NCBI RefSeq assembly: GCF_900290195.1 | Contig: NZ_OLMF01000004.1 | Coordinates: 237,501-301,500, forward strand | Direction: 5' to 3' | Length of the DNA stretch: 64,000 nucleotides | Source of the DNA: Anaerococcus marasmi | Lineage (GTDB): Bacteria; Bacillota; Clostridia; Tissierellales; Peptoniphilaceae | In this document: positions 8,345 to 17,358 of the stretch, in pieces | How positions within the stretch are numbered: the first letter of the stretch is position 1 | Layout of the letters: each line of letters opens with the position of its first letter | Made by a program: the position numbers and the translations under genes | The notes under the pieces: generated by a model | Told to the model about the DNA's origin: nothing | The model's input: the letters and a program-made list of their open reading frames with translations, nothing else | Databases searched by the model: none

Positions 8345-8373
8345 TCTTTTTACATAATTATACGGACTCTATC
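8345..8373 (+). repeat. 29-bp repeat, copy 2 (upstream of the response regulator)
   Basis: Same element as 7224-7252 with one mismatch. A TATACT box (8377-8382) directly follows, about 36 bases before the start codon, so the repeat would cover the -35 region, which itself is a poor match to TTGACA. That is the arrangement expected for a promoter needing an activator; this is inference. Confidence 0.65.
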
Positions 8374-8417
8374 TGGTATACTTAAAATAAGATATGAGAG
8401 AATTTTGAGAGGGAAAA

Positions 8418-9068
8418 ATGAAAAATATATTAATTATAGAAGACAATCAAGATATAGCCATACAAATGAAAAAATATTTACTTAAGAATGGATATGGAGT
8501 TGAAATTGCCAAGTCATTTTATGAAGCTGATTACAAGATGAATATTGATATAGATGTGGCACTTCTCGATATAAATTTACCTGACAAGGAAGGTCACAAC
8601 TTGATTGATAAGCTTAAGAAAAAAGATATTAGAGTTATTGTAACAACAGTTAAAAATGATGAAGATTTTATAATTGAGTCTCTAGATCAAGGAGCAGACG
8701 ACTATATAACTAAACCATTTTCCCTTGCCATATTAAGGGCAAGAATTGATGCGGTTTTAAGGACAATACCTATATCACAAGATAAAAGTATATCTTATAA
8801 GGATATAAAAATAGATTTAAATCAGTCAAAAATTTATTTTAAGGGAAATCTAGTAGATTTAACTTCGCTTGAATATGAAATCCTAGTCTTATTTATTAAA
8901 AATCCCCATCGAGTTTATACCAGAAGTCAGCTGCTTGAAATGTTTTGGGAAGATAGGGATAAGTTTGTAAATGACAATACCCTTACATCAACTATTAAGA
9001 GAATCAGAGAAAAGCTTGATAGGGAAATTATCACTACTGTTAGAGGAATTGGTTATAGGATGGATTAA
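8418..9068 (+). CDS. OmpR-family response regulator
   Basis: A 216-residue DNA-binding response regulator. The receiver domain (1-115) has acidic residues at 8-9, the phosphoacceptor Asp51 (ALLDINLPD), Thr76-Thr77 and the conserved Lys99 in DYITKPFS. The C-terminal winged helix (about 125-216) shows LTSLEYEIL, TRSQLLEMFW and the ending TVRGIGYRMD. The sensor kinase starts one base after its stop (9069), so the pair is co-transcribed, and ATPase and permease genes follow. This order (RR-HK-ABC ATPase-FtsX permease) is that of BceRSAB-like peptide sensing and detoxification modules. It is expected to control the transporter genes downstream. Confidence 0.93.
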   Translation: MKNILIIEDNQDIAIQMKKYLLKNGYGVEIAKSFYEADYKMNIDIDVALLDINLPDKEGHNLIDKLKKKDIRVIVTTVKNDEDFIIESLDQGADDYITKPFSLAILRARIDAVLRTIPISQDKSISYKDIKIDLNQSKIYFKGNLVDLTSLEYEILVLFIKNPHRVYTRSQLLEMFWEDRDKFVNDNTLTSTIKRIREKLDREIITTVRGIGYRMD

Positions 9069-9929
9069 ATGCTATATGTATTATGGATAATAAGTCTTTT
9101 TCTTCTATATTATTTTTTAGAAAGAAGAAAGAAAAATAGAATAAATGAGCTTATAGATCTGATAGAAAACATGAAAAATCAAGACTATAAAATTCCTATG
9201 AAACAAGACGATTTTTCAATTTTGGAAGATAAGATTTACAAACTTTTTATAGAAATAGTAGAAGCCAAAGAGACGACCACTAAAAACAGCGAAAAGCAAA
9301 TCGAATACCTAGAAGACATCGCCCATCAAATCAAAACTCCCATCACATCAATGCTTTTTTCCATAGAAAATTTGGAGATGGACTTTCCAGATAATGGAGA
9401 TATAGAGATTTTAAAAAGGCAAACAATCAGATTAAACTCACTATCAGATATTTTGCTCAAACTATCAAGCCTTGATGCAAACAAAAATCTTATGAAAAAA
9501 GAACAAGTCCGTTTAGATGAATTAGTGGATTATGCTTTAGATAGCTTAAACTTAAAGAGATCTATAAAGATAGAAAAGAGAACGGATTTAAAAGAAAATA
9601 GCATCATTGGAGATTTTTATTGGCTTGCAGAAGCTCTGATTAATATTGTGAAAAATGCTGATAATAGACCGACTTGTGATAAAATCAAAATTTTATCTCA
9701 TAAAAATCCTCTCTATACAAGCCTAATCATTGAAGACAATGGCGGTGGAATAGAAAAAGAAAATATGAAAAAAATCTTTAAACGCTTTTATAAAACTCCC
9801 GACTCAAATGGCTTTGGAATAGGTCTTGCTATGGCGAAGACAATTGTTGAGAAAAATAACGGAGAAATTTCTGTTTCGAATACAAATTCTGGAGCAATAT
9901 TTGAAATTAAATTTTATAATGTCACCTAA
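9069..9929 (+). CDS. Sensor histidine kinase without an extracellular domain
   Basis: A 286-residue membrane histidine kinase, partner of the preceding regulator. A single hydrophobic segment (residues 1-17) is followed at once by a basic cytoplasmic stretch, leaving no outside sensing domain. The phosphoacceptor is His86 (DIAHQIKTP). The ATP-binding domain shows the N box (LINIVKNADN), the G1 box (EDNGGGIE), the F box (FKRFYK) and the G2 box (GFGIGLAMAK). Kinases of this kind next to FtsX-type exporters usually sense through the transporter (Bce type have two short TM helices; here only one is obvious). A damaged partial copy of this gene lies at 13740-14173. Confidence 0.92.
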   Translation: MLYVLWIISLFLLYYFLERRKKNRINELIDLIENMKNQDYKIPMKQDDFSILEDKIYKLFIEIVEAKETTTKNSEKQIEYLEDIAHQIKTPITSMLFSIENLEMDFPDNGDIEILKRQTIRLNSLSDILLKLSSLDANKNLMKKEQVRLDELVDYALDSLNLKRSIKIEKRTDLKENSIIGDFYWLAEALINIVKNADNRPTCDKIKILSHKNPLYTSLIIEDNGGGIEKENMKKIFKRFYKTPDSNGFGIGLAMAKTIVEKNNGEISVSNTNSGAIFEIKFYNVT

Positions 9930-9980
9930 AAATCACTTTACTTTTATATACTTACCTTAAGATAAGAAAAAGGAGGCAAG
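9921..9980 (+). promoter_or_regulatory. Probable regulated promoter of ATPase 1
   Basis: Between kinase and ATPase there is TATACT (9947-9952) and, overlapping its end, the near-palindrome CTTACCTTAAGATAAG (9951-9966; one mismatched pair). No good -35 is seen at the right distance. The same block precedes ATPase 2 (14166-14226) almost unchanged. An operator at the -10/start region plus a weak -35 suggests control, possibly by the response regulator, but this is untested. Confidence 0.55.
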
Positions 9981-9981
9981 T

Positions 9982-10662
9982 ATGGAAATTTTAAAAGTAG
10001 AAAATTTAAGAAAAGAATATGGAGAGGGAAACTCCAAGGTAATTGCCTTAGATGGGGTTGACCTCACAATAGAAAGAGGAGAATTTGTCGCCATTGTAGG
10101 ACCGAGTGGGTCTGGTAAATCAACACTTCTACATATCATAGGAGGAGTGGATAATCCGGATGATGGCAAAGTTTATATAGATGGTAACGACATCTCAAAG
10201 TATTCCTCAAAAGAATTAGCCTACTTTAGAAGAAGAAAAGTTGGGTTAATTTATCAGTTTTATAATTTGATACCAAATTTAACAGTTCGTCACAATATAG
10301 AGCTTCCATTAAAACTTGATAAAAGGAAAATCAATCAAGATGAATTTTCAGATATAGTAAAAAAACTTGGTATAGAAAGTAAACTTGGCTCTTTTCCAAG
10401 TGAGCTTTCAGGAGGTCAGCAGCAGAGAGTTGCCATAGCGAGAAGTCTTATCTATAGTCCATCTATTATATTGGCAGATGAACCGACTGGAAACTTGGAT
10501 AGAAAAAATTCTAAGGAAATAATTGAAATTTTTAAATATTTTAATAAAACCTTAAAACAGACGATAATCCTAATCACCCACGACGAAGAAATAGCCTTAG
10601 AAGCAGATCGTATCATTACCATAGTAGATGGGAGAATCATAGGAGATGAAAGAAATGAATAA
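9982..10662 (+). CDS. ABC transporter ATP-binding protein (copy 1 of array)
   Basis: A 226-residue ATPase of the LolD/MacB/BceA class that powers FtsX-type permeases. Walker A is GPSGSGKST (40-48), the Q loop YQFYNLIPN, the signature [15 protein letters not shown], Walker B IILADEPTGN and the switch His in ITHDEE. The gene follows its kinase by 52 bases with a strong ribosome site (AAAGGAGG), and its end overlaps the start of the permease by 17 bases, a sign of translational coupling. It differs from copies 2 and 3 at only a handful of residues (for example Gly instead of Asp before SFPSE, and EAD instead of QAN near the C-terminus). Confidence 0.95.
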   Translation: MEILKVENLRKEYGEGNSKVIALDGVDLTIERGEFVAIVGPSGSGKSTLLHIIGGVDNPDDGKVYIDGNDISKYSSKELAYFRRRKVGLIYQFYNLIPNLTVRHNIELPLKLDKRKINQDEFSDIVKKLGIESKLGSFPSELSGGQQQRVAIARSLIYSPSIILADEPTGNLDRKNSKEIIEIFKYFNKTLKQTIILITHDEEIALEADRIITIVDGRIIGDERNE

Positions 10663-13087
10663 GAAGAATTTTCCTATTTTTATTTCACTATTTATTGTAA
10701 GTTTATTTTTCACAGTGGTTTTTTACTTTGGATATAGAAGCTTGAGATCCAACTATGGTAATTATATGGCTTCAAGCTTTTATCATGGGGAGATTAAAGA
10801 AGAACTCTCAAATGAAGATGTTGAAAAACTAAAGTCCATTGAAGATATAGACTTGGTCGGAAAAATGTCTCTTAAACCTGACAACGGAAAACTTGCTGAC
10901 GATTTAGTCGTTATCAACTACCAAGACGAAGCAATCAATAAGATGAGAGAGTATTCAAGACTTACCCACGGCAGGTTTGCAACAAAGGAAGACGAAATTG
11001 TACTATCTGAAAGCCTAGTAAAGAAAAATAATCTTAAAATAGGCGATCGTGTAGAACTTGATTTAGGCAAAAGGTTTCTAAATGGCGAAGAGATAGGTGC
11101 CACAAGTGCAAATACTGACAGAGAAAAATTTGAGAGCCAAGGTTCTAAGAGTTTTACTTTAGTTGGTGTTTATGGAGATGTCTACAACAAGTACAGTAAA
11201 CTAAGTTTTGCTTTAGGGTTACAAGATAAAATGACCATCTTCAGGACTTTTGTAAAATTTCATTCTTTCGAAGAAGCATATAGAGATAGAGATAAAATTC
11301 AAGCAGAAATCAATCAGACCTTGGGTAAAAAAGTTACTTTAGAATTTTCCGAAAGTCTAATAAACTATTACGGAGTAGAAAACGAACCCTTACAAAACAT
11401 AATGAGCAAGGCCGTTCTTGTTCTATCAGTTCTTGGATGCATGGCAATATTTGTGTTTTTTATAAAAAACATCTTTTGGGTTTGGGGGCTAAGAAAGATA
11501 AGAGAGCTTTCCATTTACAAGTCTATAGGATCTACCAATGGACAAATATATCTCTTGCTCCTAAAGGAAGGACTTATTATAACTGCAATTCCAATACTCT
11601 TAGGACATCTTGTAGGCTTTTTCTCTATATATTATCTGTACAAATACATTCAAATAGACATACAATTTAGTGAATTTAATCTAGTAAAGTTTAATCCCTT
11701 ATTAAGTTTAGCAATAATTTTGGTTTCTTTTACAATTGTGGCACTAGCCATTAAATCCCCTGCGAAAAAGATTTCTAAAATAAATATTATAGACGGCATA
11801 AGAGGAAATATAGATTTTTCAAAATCAAAGAAGAAAAGAGCCAAAGATTTTTGGAAGGAATTAAAACTCAATAACTTAGCTTCAATAAAATCACAAAGAT
11901 ATATTTCTGCAATAGGGATAATAATTATCTCATTGTTTATAATCATCATAGGTATATCAAGTTACTACAGAGATTTTTCGTTTTACGATGATGGCTATAA
12001 TTTCTCTGTTGATTATTTTAGCAAAAATAACCAAGTACCAAAAATATTAAAAGAAATTGTAGATAAAATTTCTAACGAGAAGTCATATATTTCAAAAGAT
12101 AAGCATGTTCAAGTGGAAAATACAAACGAATTTTCAAAACAAGCAAAGACAGCTGGATTAGACGAGGAAGCTAGAAAGAATATAGAAAAATATAAGTCAG
12201 AGGGTATGGATGGCTTTATCATCGCCTTGGAAGAAAAAGACTTAAGAGAACTTGGAGGAAAGAAGGGCGAATTTATTCTCTACAATACAATTCAAGAAGA
12301 TTCTTCTATTCCAATAGCTAAGGCAAAGAGAATTCCATATTTTGAAAATCCACAGACTTTAGACATTAACTTAAATGATTATAAGAAGACGATTAAAATT
12401 TCAAATACAATAACAGATTTGGGAAAATATAAGTCGAGAACAAGACCATTTGATGTAAAAGTTTATACAGATTTTGACACTTATTTTAAACTTATGGAAG
12501 AAGCAGGTGATGAAAAATACAAAAATTATGCCTATAATTTAAATATGAAGATAAAAGATTCGGATACCAAAGATGTAAAAGAATATGCAGAGGCCATGAT
12601 TAGAAGTAAAATCTCACCAGAAGATCGCTTTAATATAACAACAGGTGAGGAAACCGCAAAAAATGAATATAATGATTTGAAAAGTCTAATAAAAATTGTA
12701 ATAGGAATTGCTTCAATCATCTTTGTACTAAATATCACCAATGGCTACTCGTCCATTAATTTAAGTCTTATGAGCAGAAAAAAAGAAATCGGCAGTCTTT
12801 ACTCTTGTGGTATGGATGTAGATGAGTTAAAGAACATCTATCAAAAGGAATTTATTGAAGAACAGGTAAAATCCTTTATAATTTCTATTATTGTGAGCTT
12901 AGCCGTAATGCTTATAATATCATTAGTAGCCCCTGATTTAAGAATGGGTACTTTAATAAAATATTATGACTATAAAAGCTTCTTAGGATTTTCACTAGTT
13001 GTCTATGGTATTAACCTAATCATCTATCATTTTTCATTAAAGAGAATCTTAGATAGACCGACCATAGATTTAATTCGAACAATATAA
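10646..13087 (+). CDS. FtsX-like ABC transporter permease (copy 1 of array)
   Basis: An 813-residue permease with two MacB/FtsX halves. An N-terminal helix (about 7-28) is followed by an outside domain to about 250, three helices (roughly 255-370) with the FtsX motif IRELSIYKSIGSTNGQIYLLLLKEG, another helix (about 420-440), a second outside domain to about 680, and three final helices with KKEIGSLYSCGMDVDELKNIYQKE. Export or removal of antimicrobial peptides is the usual role of such pairs beside a short-sensor kinase; the substrate is unknown. It overlaps the ATPase gene by 17 bases. It resembles copy 3 clearly more than copy 2. Confidence 0.92.
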   Translation: MKEMNKKNFPIFISLFIVSLFFTVVFYFGYRSLRSNYGNYMASSFYHGEIKEELSNEDVEKLKSIEDIDLVGKMSLKPDNGKLADDLVVINYQDEAINKMREYSRLTHGRFATKEDEIVLSESLVKKNNLKIGDRVELDLGKRFLNGEEIGATSANTDREKFESQGSKSFTLVGVYGDVYNKYSKLSFALGLQDKMTIFRTFVKFHSFEEAYRDRDKIQAEINQTLGKKVTLEFSESLINYYGVENEPLQNIMSKAVLVLSVLGCMAIFVFFIKNIFWVWGLRKIRELSIYKSIGSTNGQIYLLLLKEGLIITAIPILLGHLVGFFSIYYLYKYIQIDIQFSEFNLVKFNPLLSLAIILVSFTIVALAIKSPAKKISKINIIDGIRGNIDFSKSKKKRAKDFWKELKLNNLASIKSQRYISAIGIIIISLFIIIIGISSYYRDFSFYDDGYNFSVDYFSKNNQVPKILKEIVDKISNEKSYISKDKHVQVENTNEFSKQAKTAGLDEEARKNIEKYKSEGMDGFIIALEEKDLRELGGKKGEFILYNTIQEDSSIPIAKAKRIPYFENPQTLDINLNDYKKTIKISNTITDLGKYKSRTRPFDVKVYTDFDTYFKLMEEAGDEKYKNYAYNLNMKIKDSDTKDVKEYAEAMIRSKISPEDRFNITTGEETAKNEYNDLKSLIKIVIGIASIIFVLNITNGYSSINLSLMSRKKEIGSLYSCGMDVDELKNIYQKEFIEEQVKSFIISIIVSLAVMLIISLVAPDLRMGTLIKYYDYKSFLGFSLVVYGINLIIYHFSLKRILDRPTIDLIRTI

Positions 13088-13107
13088 CCTCAAAGAAAGA
13101 GGATATT

Positions 13108-13363
13108 ATGAGGAAGAAAATCAGCAAGAATAATCTGTAGTTGAAATCGCATTTTTGGTGATTTCTGACCTACTTTCAGCAGAGATATTTGAAAGCTATA
13201 CAGGTCAAAGACCAGCTAGATTAAAATCCATGTTTGTTTGCCCAATTATTGGACAAGTAGGTTTAATATAGGGTACAAAGGGAAAGTAAAGATTGTTATA
13301 GTGTTGAATATTCTGTTAATCTTGTTACTTCCTATAGCAATGCTTGTAGGTCATCCAATATAA
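13108..13363 (+). pseudogene. Decayed small membrane-protein gene (copy 1)
   Basis: Directly after permease 1 a ribosome-site-like AAAGAGG leads to ATG (13108), then a TAG at codon 11. In the next frame a recognisable protein continues: VEIAFLVISDLLSAEIFESY, then SMFVCPIIGQVGLI, a stop, and finally NILLILLLPIAMLVGHPI-like hydrophobic sequence to TAA 13361-13363. Comparing the copies at 20488, 24737 and 30255 shows that an intact ancestor encoded a protein of about 85 residues with three hydrophobic segments. All copies in the window carry stops or shifts. Function unknown; position suggests a partner of the transporter. Confidence 0.6.
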
Positions 13364-13396
13364 GTAATGCGATTTAAACAAGAAAATGATAATCTA

Positions 13397-13424
13397 AACA
13401 GCTCTTTTATGGGCTGTTTTTTCT
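13397..13424 (+). terminator. Rho-independent terminator of transporter unit 1
   Basis: AAACAGCTC pairs with GGGCTGTTT across a six-base loop, followed by a T run. The same terminator recurs at 20774-20800. Confidence 0.85.
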
Positions 13425-13465
13425 TAGCTTAAGAATGATATAATATATTATAAGATGCGTATTTA

Positions 13466-13740
13466 TTGCTCATTCCCACATTTAAGTCTTATGAGCAGAA
13501 AAAAAGAAATCGGCAGCCTTTACTCATGTGGAATGGATGTAGACGAGTTAAAGAGTATTTATCAAAGAGAATTTATTGGGGAGCAGGTGAAGCCTTTACA
13601 ATTTCTATTATAACAAGTTTAGGTCTTATATTTGTAACATCATTAATCGCTTCTGATTTAAGAATGAGTACTTTAATAAAATATTATGACTGCAAAAACT
13701 TCCTAGGATTCTCACTAGTCGTCTATGGTATTAAACCTAT
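13466..13740 (+). pseudogene. Permease C-terminal fragment
   Basis: From about 13481 the DNA matches the last quarter of permease 1 (LSLMSRKKEIGSLYSCGMDVDELK, followed by a shift, then SDLRMSTLIKYYDCKNFLGFSLVVYGI). A frameshift occurs where FIEEQVKS would be, and the end is joined abruptly to kinase sequence at about 13740. Together with the next feature it is the scar of a deletion between two transporter units. Confidence 0.85.
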
Positions 13741-14173
13741 CTTCGGAAGAAATTTGTTTAGAAGAACTGGTAGATTATGCTATAGACAGTTTAGACTTAA
13801 AGAGATCTATCAATATAAAAATAGAGAAGAGTTTAAAGGAAAATAGTATTTGTGGAGACTTTTATTGGCTGGCGGAAGCTCTCATTAATATTATAAAAAT
13901 GCTGATAATAGATCCGCTTGTGATAAAATCACAATTTCATCTCATAAAAATCCTCTCTATACAAGCTTAATCATTGAAGACAATGGTGGTGAAATAGAAA
14001 AAGAAAATATGAAAAAAATCTTTAAACGCTTTTATAAAACCCCTGATTCAAATGGTTTTGGAATTGGTCTTGCTATGGCGAAGACAATTGTAGAGAAAAA
14101 CAACGGAGAAATTTCTGTTTCGAATACAAATTTTGGAGCAAGATTTGAAATTAAATTTTACAATGTCACCTAA
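13740..14173 (+). pseudogene. Histidine kinase C-terminal fragment, frameshifted
   Basis: Homologous to residues from about 155 to the end of the kinase at 9069-9929: EEICLEELVDYAIDSLDLKRSI, FYWLAEALINIIK, then a one-base loss and, in another frame, IIEDNGGEIEKENMKKIFKRFYK and GFGIGLAMAKTIVEKNNGE. The histidine-bearing half is missing. One G1-box glycine is replaced by Glu (NGGEIE). It ends with TAA at 14171-14173, just as in the intact gene, and is followed by the same promoter block. Confidence 0.88.
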
Positions 14174-14226
14174 AAATCACTTTACTTTTATATACTTACC
14201 TTAAGATAAGAAAAAGGAGGGCAAGT
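14166..14226 (+). promoter_or_regulatory. Probable promoter/operator of ATPase 2
   Basis: Nearly identical to the block before ATPase 1, with TATACT at 14191-14196, the palindrome CTTACCTTAAGATAAG at 14195-14210 and a ribosome site AAAAAGGAGGG. It would drive ATPase 2, permease 2, ATPase 3 and permease 3, since no other promoter or terminator lies between them. Confidence 0.55.
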
Positions 14227-14907
14227 ATGGAAATTTTAAAAGTAGAAAATTTAAGAAAAGAATATGGAGAGGGAAACTCCAAGGTGGTGGCCTTAGATGG
14301 GGTTGATCTCACAATAGAAAGAGGCGAATTTGTAGCCATTGTTGGGCCGAGTGGATCTGGTAAATCAACACTTCTACATATCATAGGAGGAGTGGATAAT
14401 CCGGATGATGGCAAAGTTTATATAGATGGTAACGACATCTCAAAGTATTCCTCAAAAGAATTAGCCTACTTTAGAAGAAGGAAAGTTGGGCTAATTTATC
14501 AGTTTTATAATTTGATACCAAATTTAACAGTTAGACATAACATAGAACTTCCATTAAAACTTGATAAAAGAAAAATAAATCAAGATGAATTTTCAGATAT
14601 AGTAAAAAAACTGGGTATAGAAAGTAAACTTGATTCTTTCCCAAGCGAATTATCAGGAGGTCAGCAGCAAAGAGTTGCCATAGCCAGAAGTCTTATCTAT
14701 AGTCCATCTATCATATTGGCAGATGAACCGACTGGAAACTTGGATAGAAAAAATTCTAAGGAAATAATTGAAATTTTTAAATATTTTAACAAAACCTTAA
14801 AACAGACGATTATCCTAATCACCCATGACGAAGAAATAGCTTTACAAGCAAATCGCATTATTACAATAGTCGATGGAAAAATTGTAGGAGATGAAAGAAA
14901 TGAATAA
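14227..14907 (+). CDS. ABC transporter ATP-binding protein (copy 2 of array)
   Basis: A 226-residue LolD/MacB-class ATPase with the same motifs at the same positions as copy 1 (Walker A GPSGSGKST at 40-48, [29 protein letters not shown]). It differs from copy 3 at about five residues, mostly conservative (KVV for KVI, DGKIVG for DGRIIG). The last 17 bases overlap the start of permease 2. With such identical ATPases any of the three could probably serve any permease; that is inference. Confidence 0.95.
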   Translation: MEILKVENLRKEYGEGNSKVVALDGVDLTIERGEFVAIVGPSGSGKSTLLHIIGGVDNPDDGKVYIDGNDISKYSSKELAYFRRRKVGLIYQFYNLIPNLTVRHNIELPLKLDKRKINQDEFSDIVKKLGIESKLDSFPSELSGGQQQRVAIARSLIYSPSIILADEPTGNLDRKNSKEIIEIFKYFNKTLKQTIILITHDEEIALQANRIITIVDGKIVGDERNE

Positions 14908-17335
14908 GAAGAATTTTCCAATTTTTATTTCCTTATTTATTGTAAGTTTGTTCTTTACTGTGGTTTTTTATTATGGTTATACAATTGTTAAATATAATAA
15001 TGAAAGTTTCATGACCGTAAATTTTTATGATGCAGAACTTGAAGGGAACTTAACAAGTAATGATATTGAAAAAATAAAAGATATTAATAATATAGAATTT
15101 ATAGGTGAAATGTCCATAAACCCTGAATCGGCAAAGTACAAGAATGATTTGATTGCCGTAAATTATCAAGATAATGATATAAATAAAATGAGAGAGCATT
15201 CAGATTTACTTGAAGGACGCTTTGCTAGAAATGATGGAGAAATAGTTTTATCTAAAAGTCTAGTCGAAAAAAATAAGCTAAAATTAGGAGATAAAATACA
15301 GCTTGATTTTGGGCATAGACTAATAGAGGGTAAAGAGATAGATGCCATAAGTACTTTTACTGATAAGGAGTTTTATAATCTTAGTTTTAGTAAAGACTTT
15401 GAGGTAGTTGGAATTTATGAAGATGTCTATAATAAATACAGTAGAGTTAATTATGCTTTAGCACTGAAAAATGAAGATGATTCAGGCAAAATAGTATTAA
15501 AGTTTAATTCGTTTGAAAACGCTTATGATAACAAAGTAAATCTACAAAATGAAATCAATAAAAAATTAGGTAGAGATGTTCCCTTAAATTTCAATCCTAA
15601 TTTAATAGATTACTACGGTGTTGAGTATGACTTTCCCCATAATATTTTAACTGAATTAGGAACCATTCTTTCTGTAATAGGGGCTATATTACTATTTGTA
15701 TTTTTTGTAAAAAATATATTTAAGGTGTGGGCTTTTAGGAAAATCAAGGAACTTTCTGTATATAAGTCTATAGGCACTACGGATTTTCAGATATACTTGT
15801 TACTATTAAAAGAAGGTATTTTTCTATCTGTTCTACCTATATTAATTGGTCATATCTTTGGATACTGTCTTATCTTAAAATTGTTTAGGCATCTTGAGAT
15901 TGATCAAGGGGTCGAAAACTTGGTATCTAGTTATTTCAGTCCTTTACTTAGCCTAGCGATTGTTACAGTAGCTCTTTTAGTAGTAGTATTTTCTATTATT
16001 CAACCAGCAAAGAAAGTTTCAAAAATACCTATTATTGAAGGTATAAAGGGAAATTTAAACTTTAATAGCTTTAAGAAAAAAAGATCTAGGAATTTATGGA
16101 AAGAATTAAAATCAAATAATCTTGATAGTATTAAATCACAGCGTTATGTTTCTGCTATTGGTGTCATTATAATTTCTGTTTTAGTTATTATTGTGGCAGT
16201 AACTAAATATAACAGAGATTTTTCTTACTATGATGCAGGCTACAATGTAATAGCTAGTTATTATAGTGAAAATAGGAGCGTTCCTAAAGTTTTTAAAGAA
16301 ATTGAAAAAGAAATTCCAAATGATAAGTCCTACATTTCAAAAGAAAGTTATATTCAGGTAGATAATGATTTAGAATTGTCCAAAGAAGCTATTAACATGT
16401 CTCTAGATCAAAAGTTAGAGTATTATTTGAAAAAGAGTCATTCAAGCCAGTTGAATGGGATGCTTATAGCTTTAGAAGATGAAGACTTTAGTAAATTGGG
16501 GGCAAGTAAGGGAGAATTTATTCTTTATAATATGGTACAAGAAGACCCAAACACTCCAGTAGCTAAAGCAAATAAAATACCATATTTTAATAATCCGAAA
16601 GATATAAACTTACAGATAGGGGAGGATTTTCAAAAAAGTATAAAAATTTCTAAAACTATAGATGATTTGGGAAACTATGATTCAATAACTTTGCCATTTT
16701 ATGTAAAAATCTACGCAGATCTCGATACCTTCTTCCAACTTATGGATGAGTCAAAAGATGAAGAACTTATTAATGCTCCGTATGTATTAAATATGAATGT
16801 AAAAGACTCGGATATGAGAAATGTAAAGGATTATTTGGATAATAAGATAAGGAAATCGATAATGCCAAATGAAAAGTACGATATTAACACAAAAGCAGAT
16901 ATTGAAATGAATCGAAAAAGTGATCTAGAATCTTTAAAGAAAGTCGCATTTGCGATGGCTTTCATTATTTTTATTCTTAATGTGACAAATGGTTATTCAT
17001 CCATTAATTTAAGTCTCATGGGTATAAAGAAGGAAATTGGCAGCCTTTATTCATGCGGTATGGACGTAGATGAGTTAAAGAATATTTATCGAAAAGAGTT
17101 TATAGAAGAGCAAATAAAATCATTTATTGTTGCCGGAATAACCACATTAGTAGTCATGTTTGTAATATCTCGTATAGCTCCTAATTTAAGCCTTAATGTA
17201 TTAATAAGATATTATGACTATAAATTGTTTCTTGGATTTTCTATTGTGGTATACGCAATCAACTTACTAATCTATAATTTTTCTTTAAAGAGAATTTTAG
17301 ACAGACCAACAATTGATTTGATTAGAACAGAATAG
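14891..17335 (+). CDS. FtsX-like ABC transporter permease (copy 2 of array)
   Basis: An 814-residue permease with the same two-half topology as copy 1. The first 25 residues (MKEMNKKNFPIFISLFIVSL and on) and the last 20 (SLKRILDRPTIDLIRT) are almost identical among the three copies, but the two outside domains (about 35-250 and 445-680) differ strongly from copies 1 and 3. Motifs IKELSVYKSIGTTDFQIYLL and KKEIGSLYSCGMDVDELKNI mark the FtsX halves. ATPase 3 starts 23 bases downstream without a terminator, so copies 2 and 3 form one transcript. The changed outer domains suggest a different ligand. Confidence 0.92.
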   Translation: MKEMNKKNFPIFISLFIVSLFFTVVFYYGYTIVKYNNESFMTVNFYDAELEGNLTSNDIEKIKDINNIEFIGEMSINPESAKYKNDLIAVNYQDNDINKMREHSDLLEGRFARNDGEIVLSKSLVEKNKLKLGDKIQLDFGHRLIEGKEIDAISTFTDKEFYNLSFSKDFEVVGIYEDVYNKYSRVNYALALKNEDDSGKIVLKFNSFENAYDNKVNLQNEINKKLGRDVPLNFNPNLIDYYGVEYDFPHNILTELGTILSVIGAILLFVFFVKNIFKVWAFRKIKELSVYKSIGTTDFQIYLLLLKEGIFLSVLPILIGHIFGYCLILKLFRHLEIDQGVENLVSSYFSPLLSLAIVTVALLVVVFSIIQPAKKVSKIPIIEGIKGNLNFNSFKKKRSRNLWKELKSNNLDSIKSQRYVSAIGVIIISVLVIIVAVTKYNRDFSYYDAGYNVIASYYSENRSVPKVFKEIEKEIPNDKSYISKESYIQVDNDLELSKEAINMSLDQKLEYYLKKSHSSQLNGMLIALEDEDFSKLGASKGEFILYNMVQEDPNTPVAKANKIPYFNNPKDINLQIGEDFQKSIKISKTIDDLGNYDSITLPFYVKIYADLDTFFQLMDESKDEELINAPYVLNMNVKDSDMRNVKDYLDNKIRKSIMPNEKYDINTKADIEMNRKSDLESLKKVAFAMAFIIFILNVTNGYSSINLSLMGIKKEIGSLYSCGMDVDELKNIYRKEFIEEQIKSFIVAGITTLVVMFVISRIAPNLSLNVLIRYYDYKLFLGFSIVVYAINLLIYNFSLKRILDRPTIDLIRTE

Positions 17336-17358
17336 TTTCAAAGAAAAAGGAGGCAAGT

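Noticed and set aside
13466-13846. A 126-residue protein joining permease and kinase sequence
   Set aside because: The frame crosses a frameshift and a deletion junction; it is an accident of the scar, not a designed fusion.
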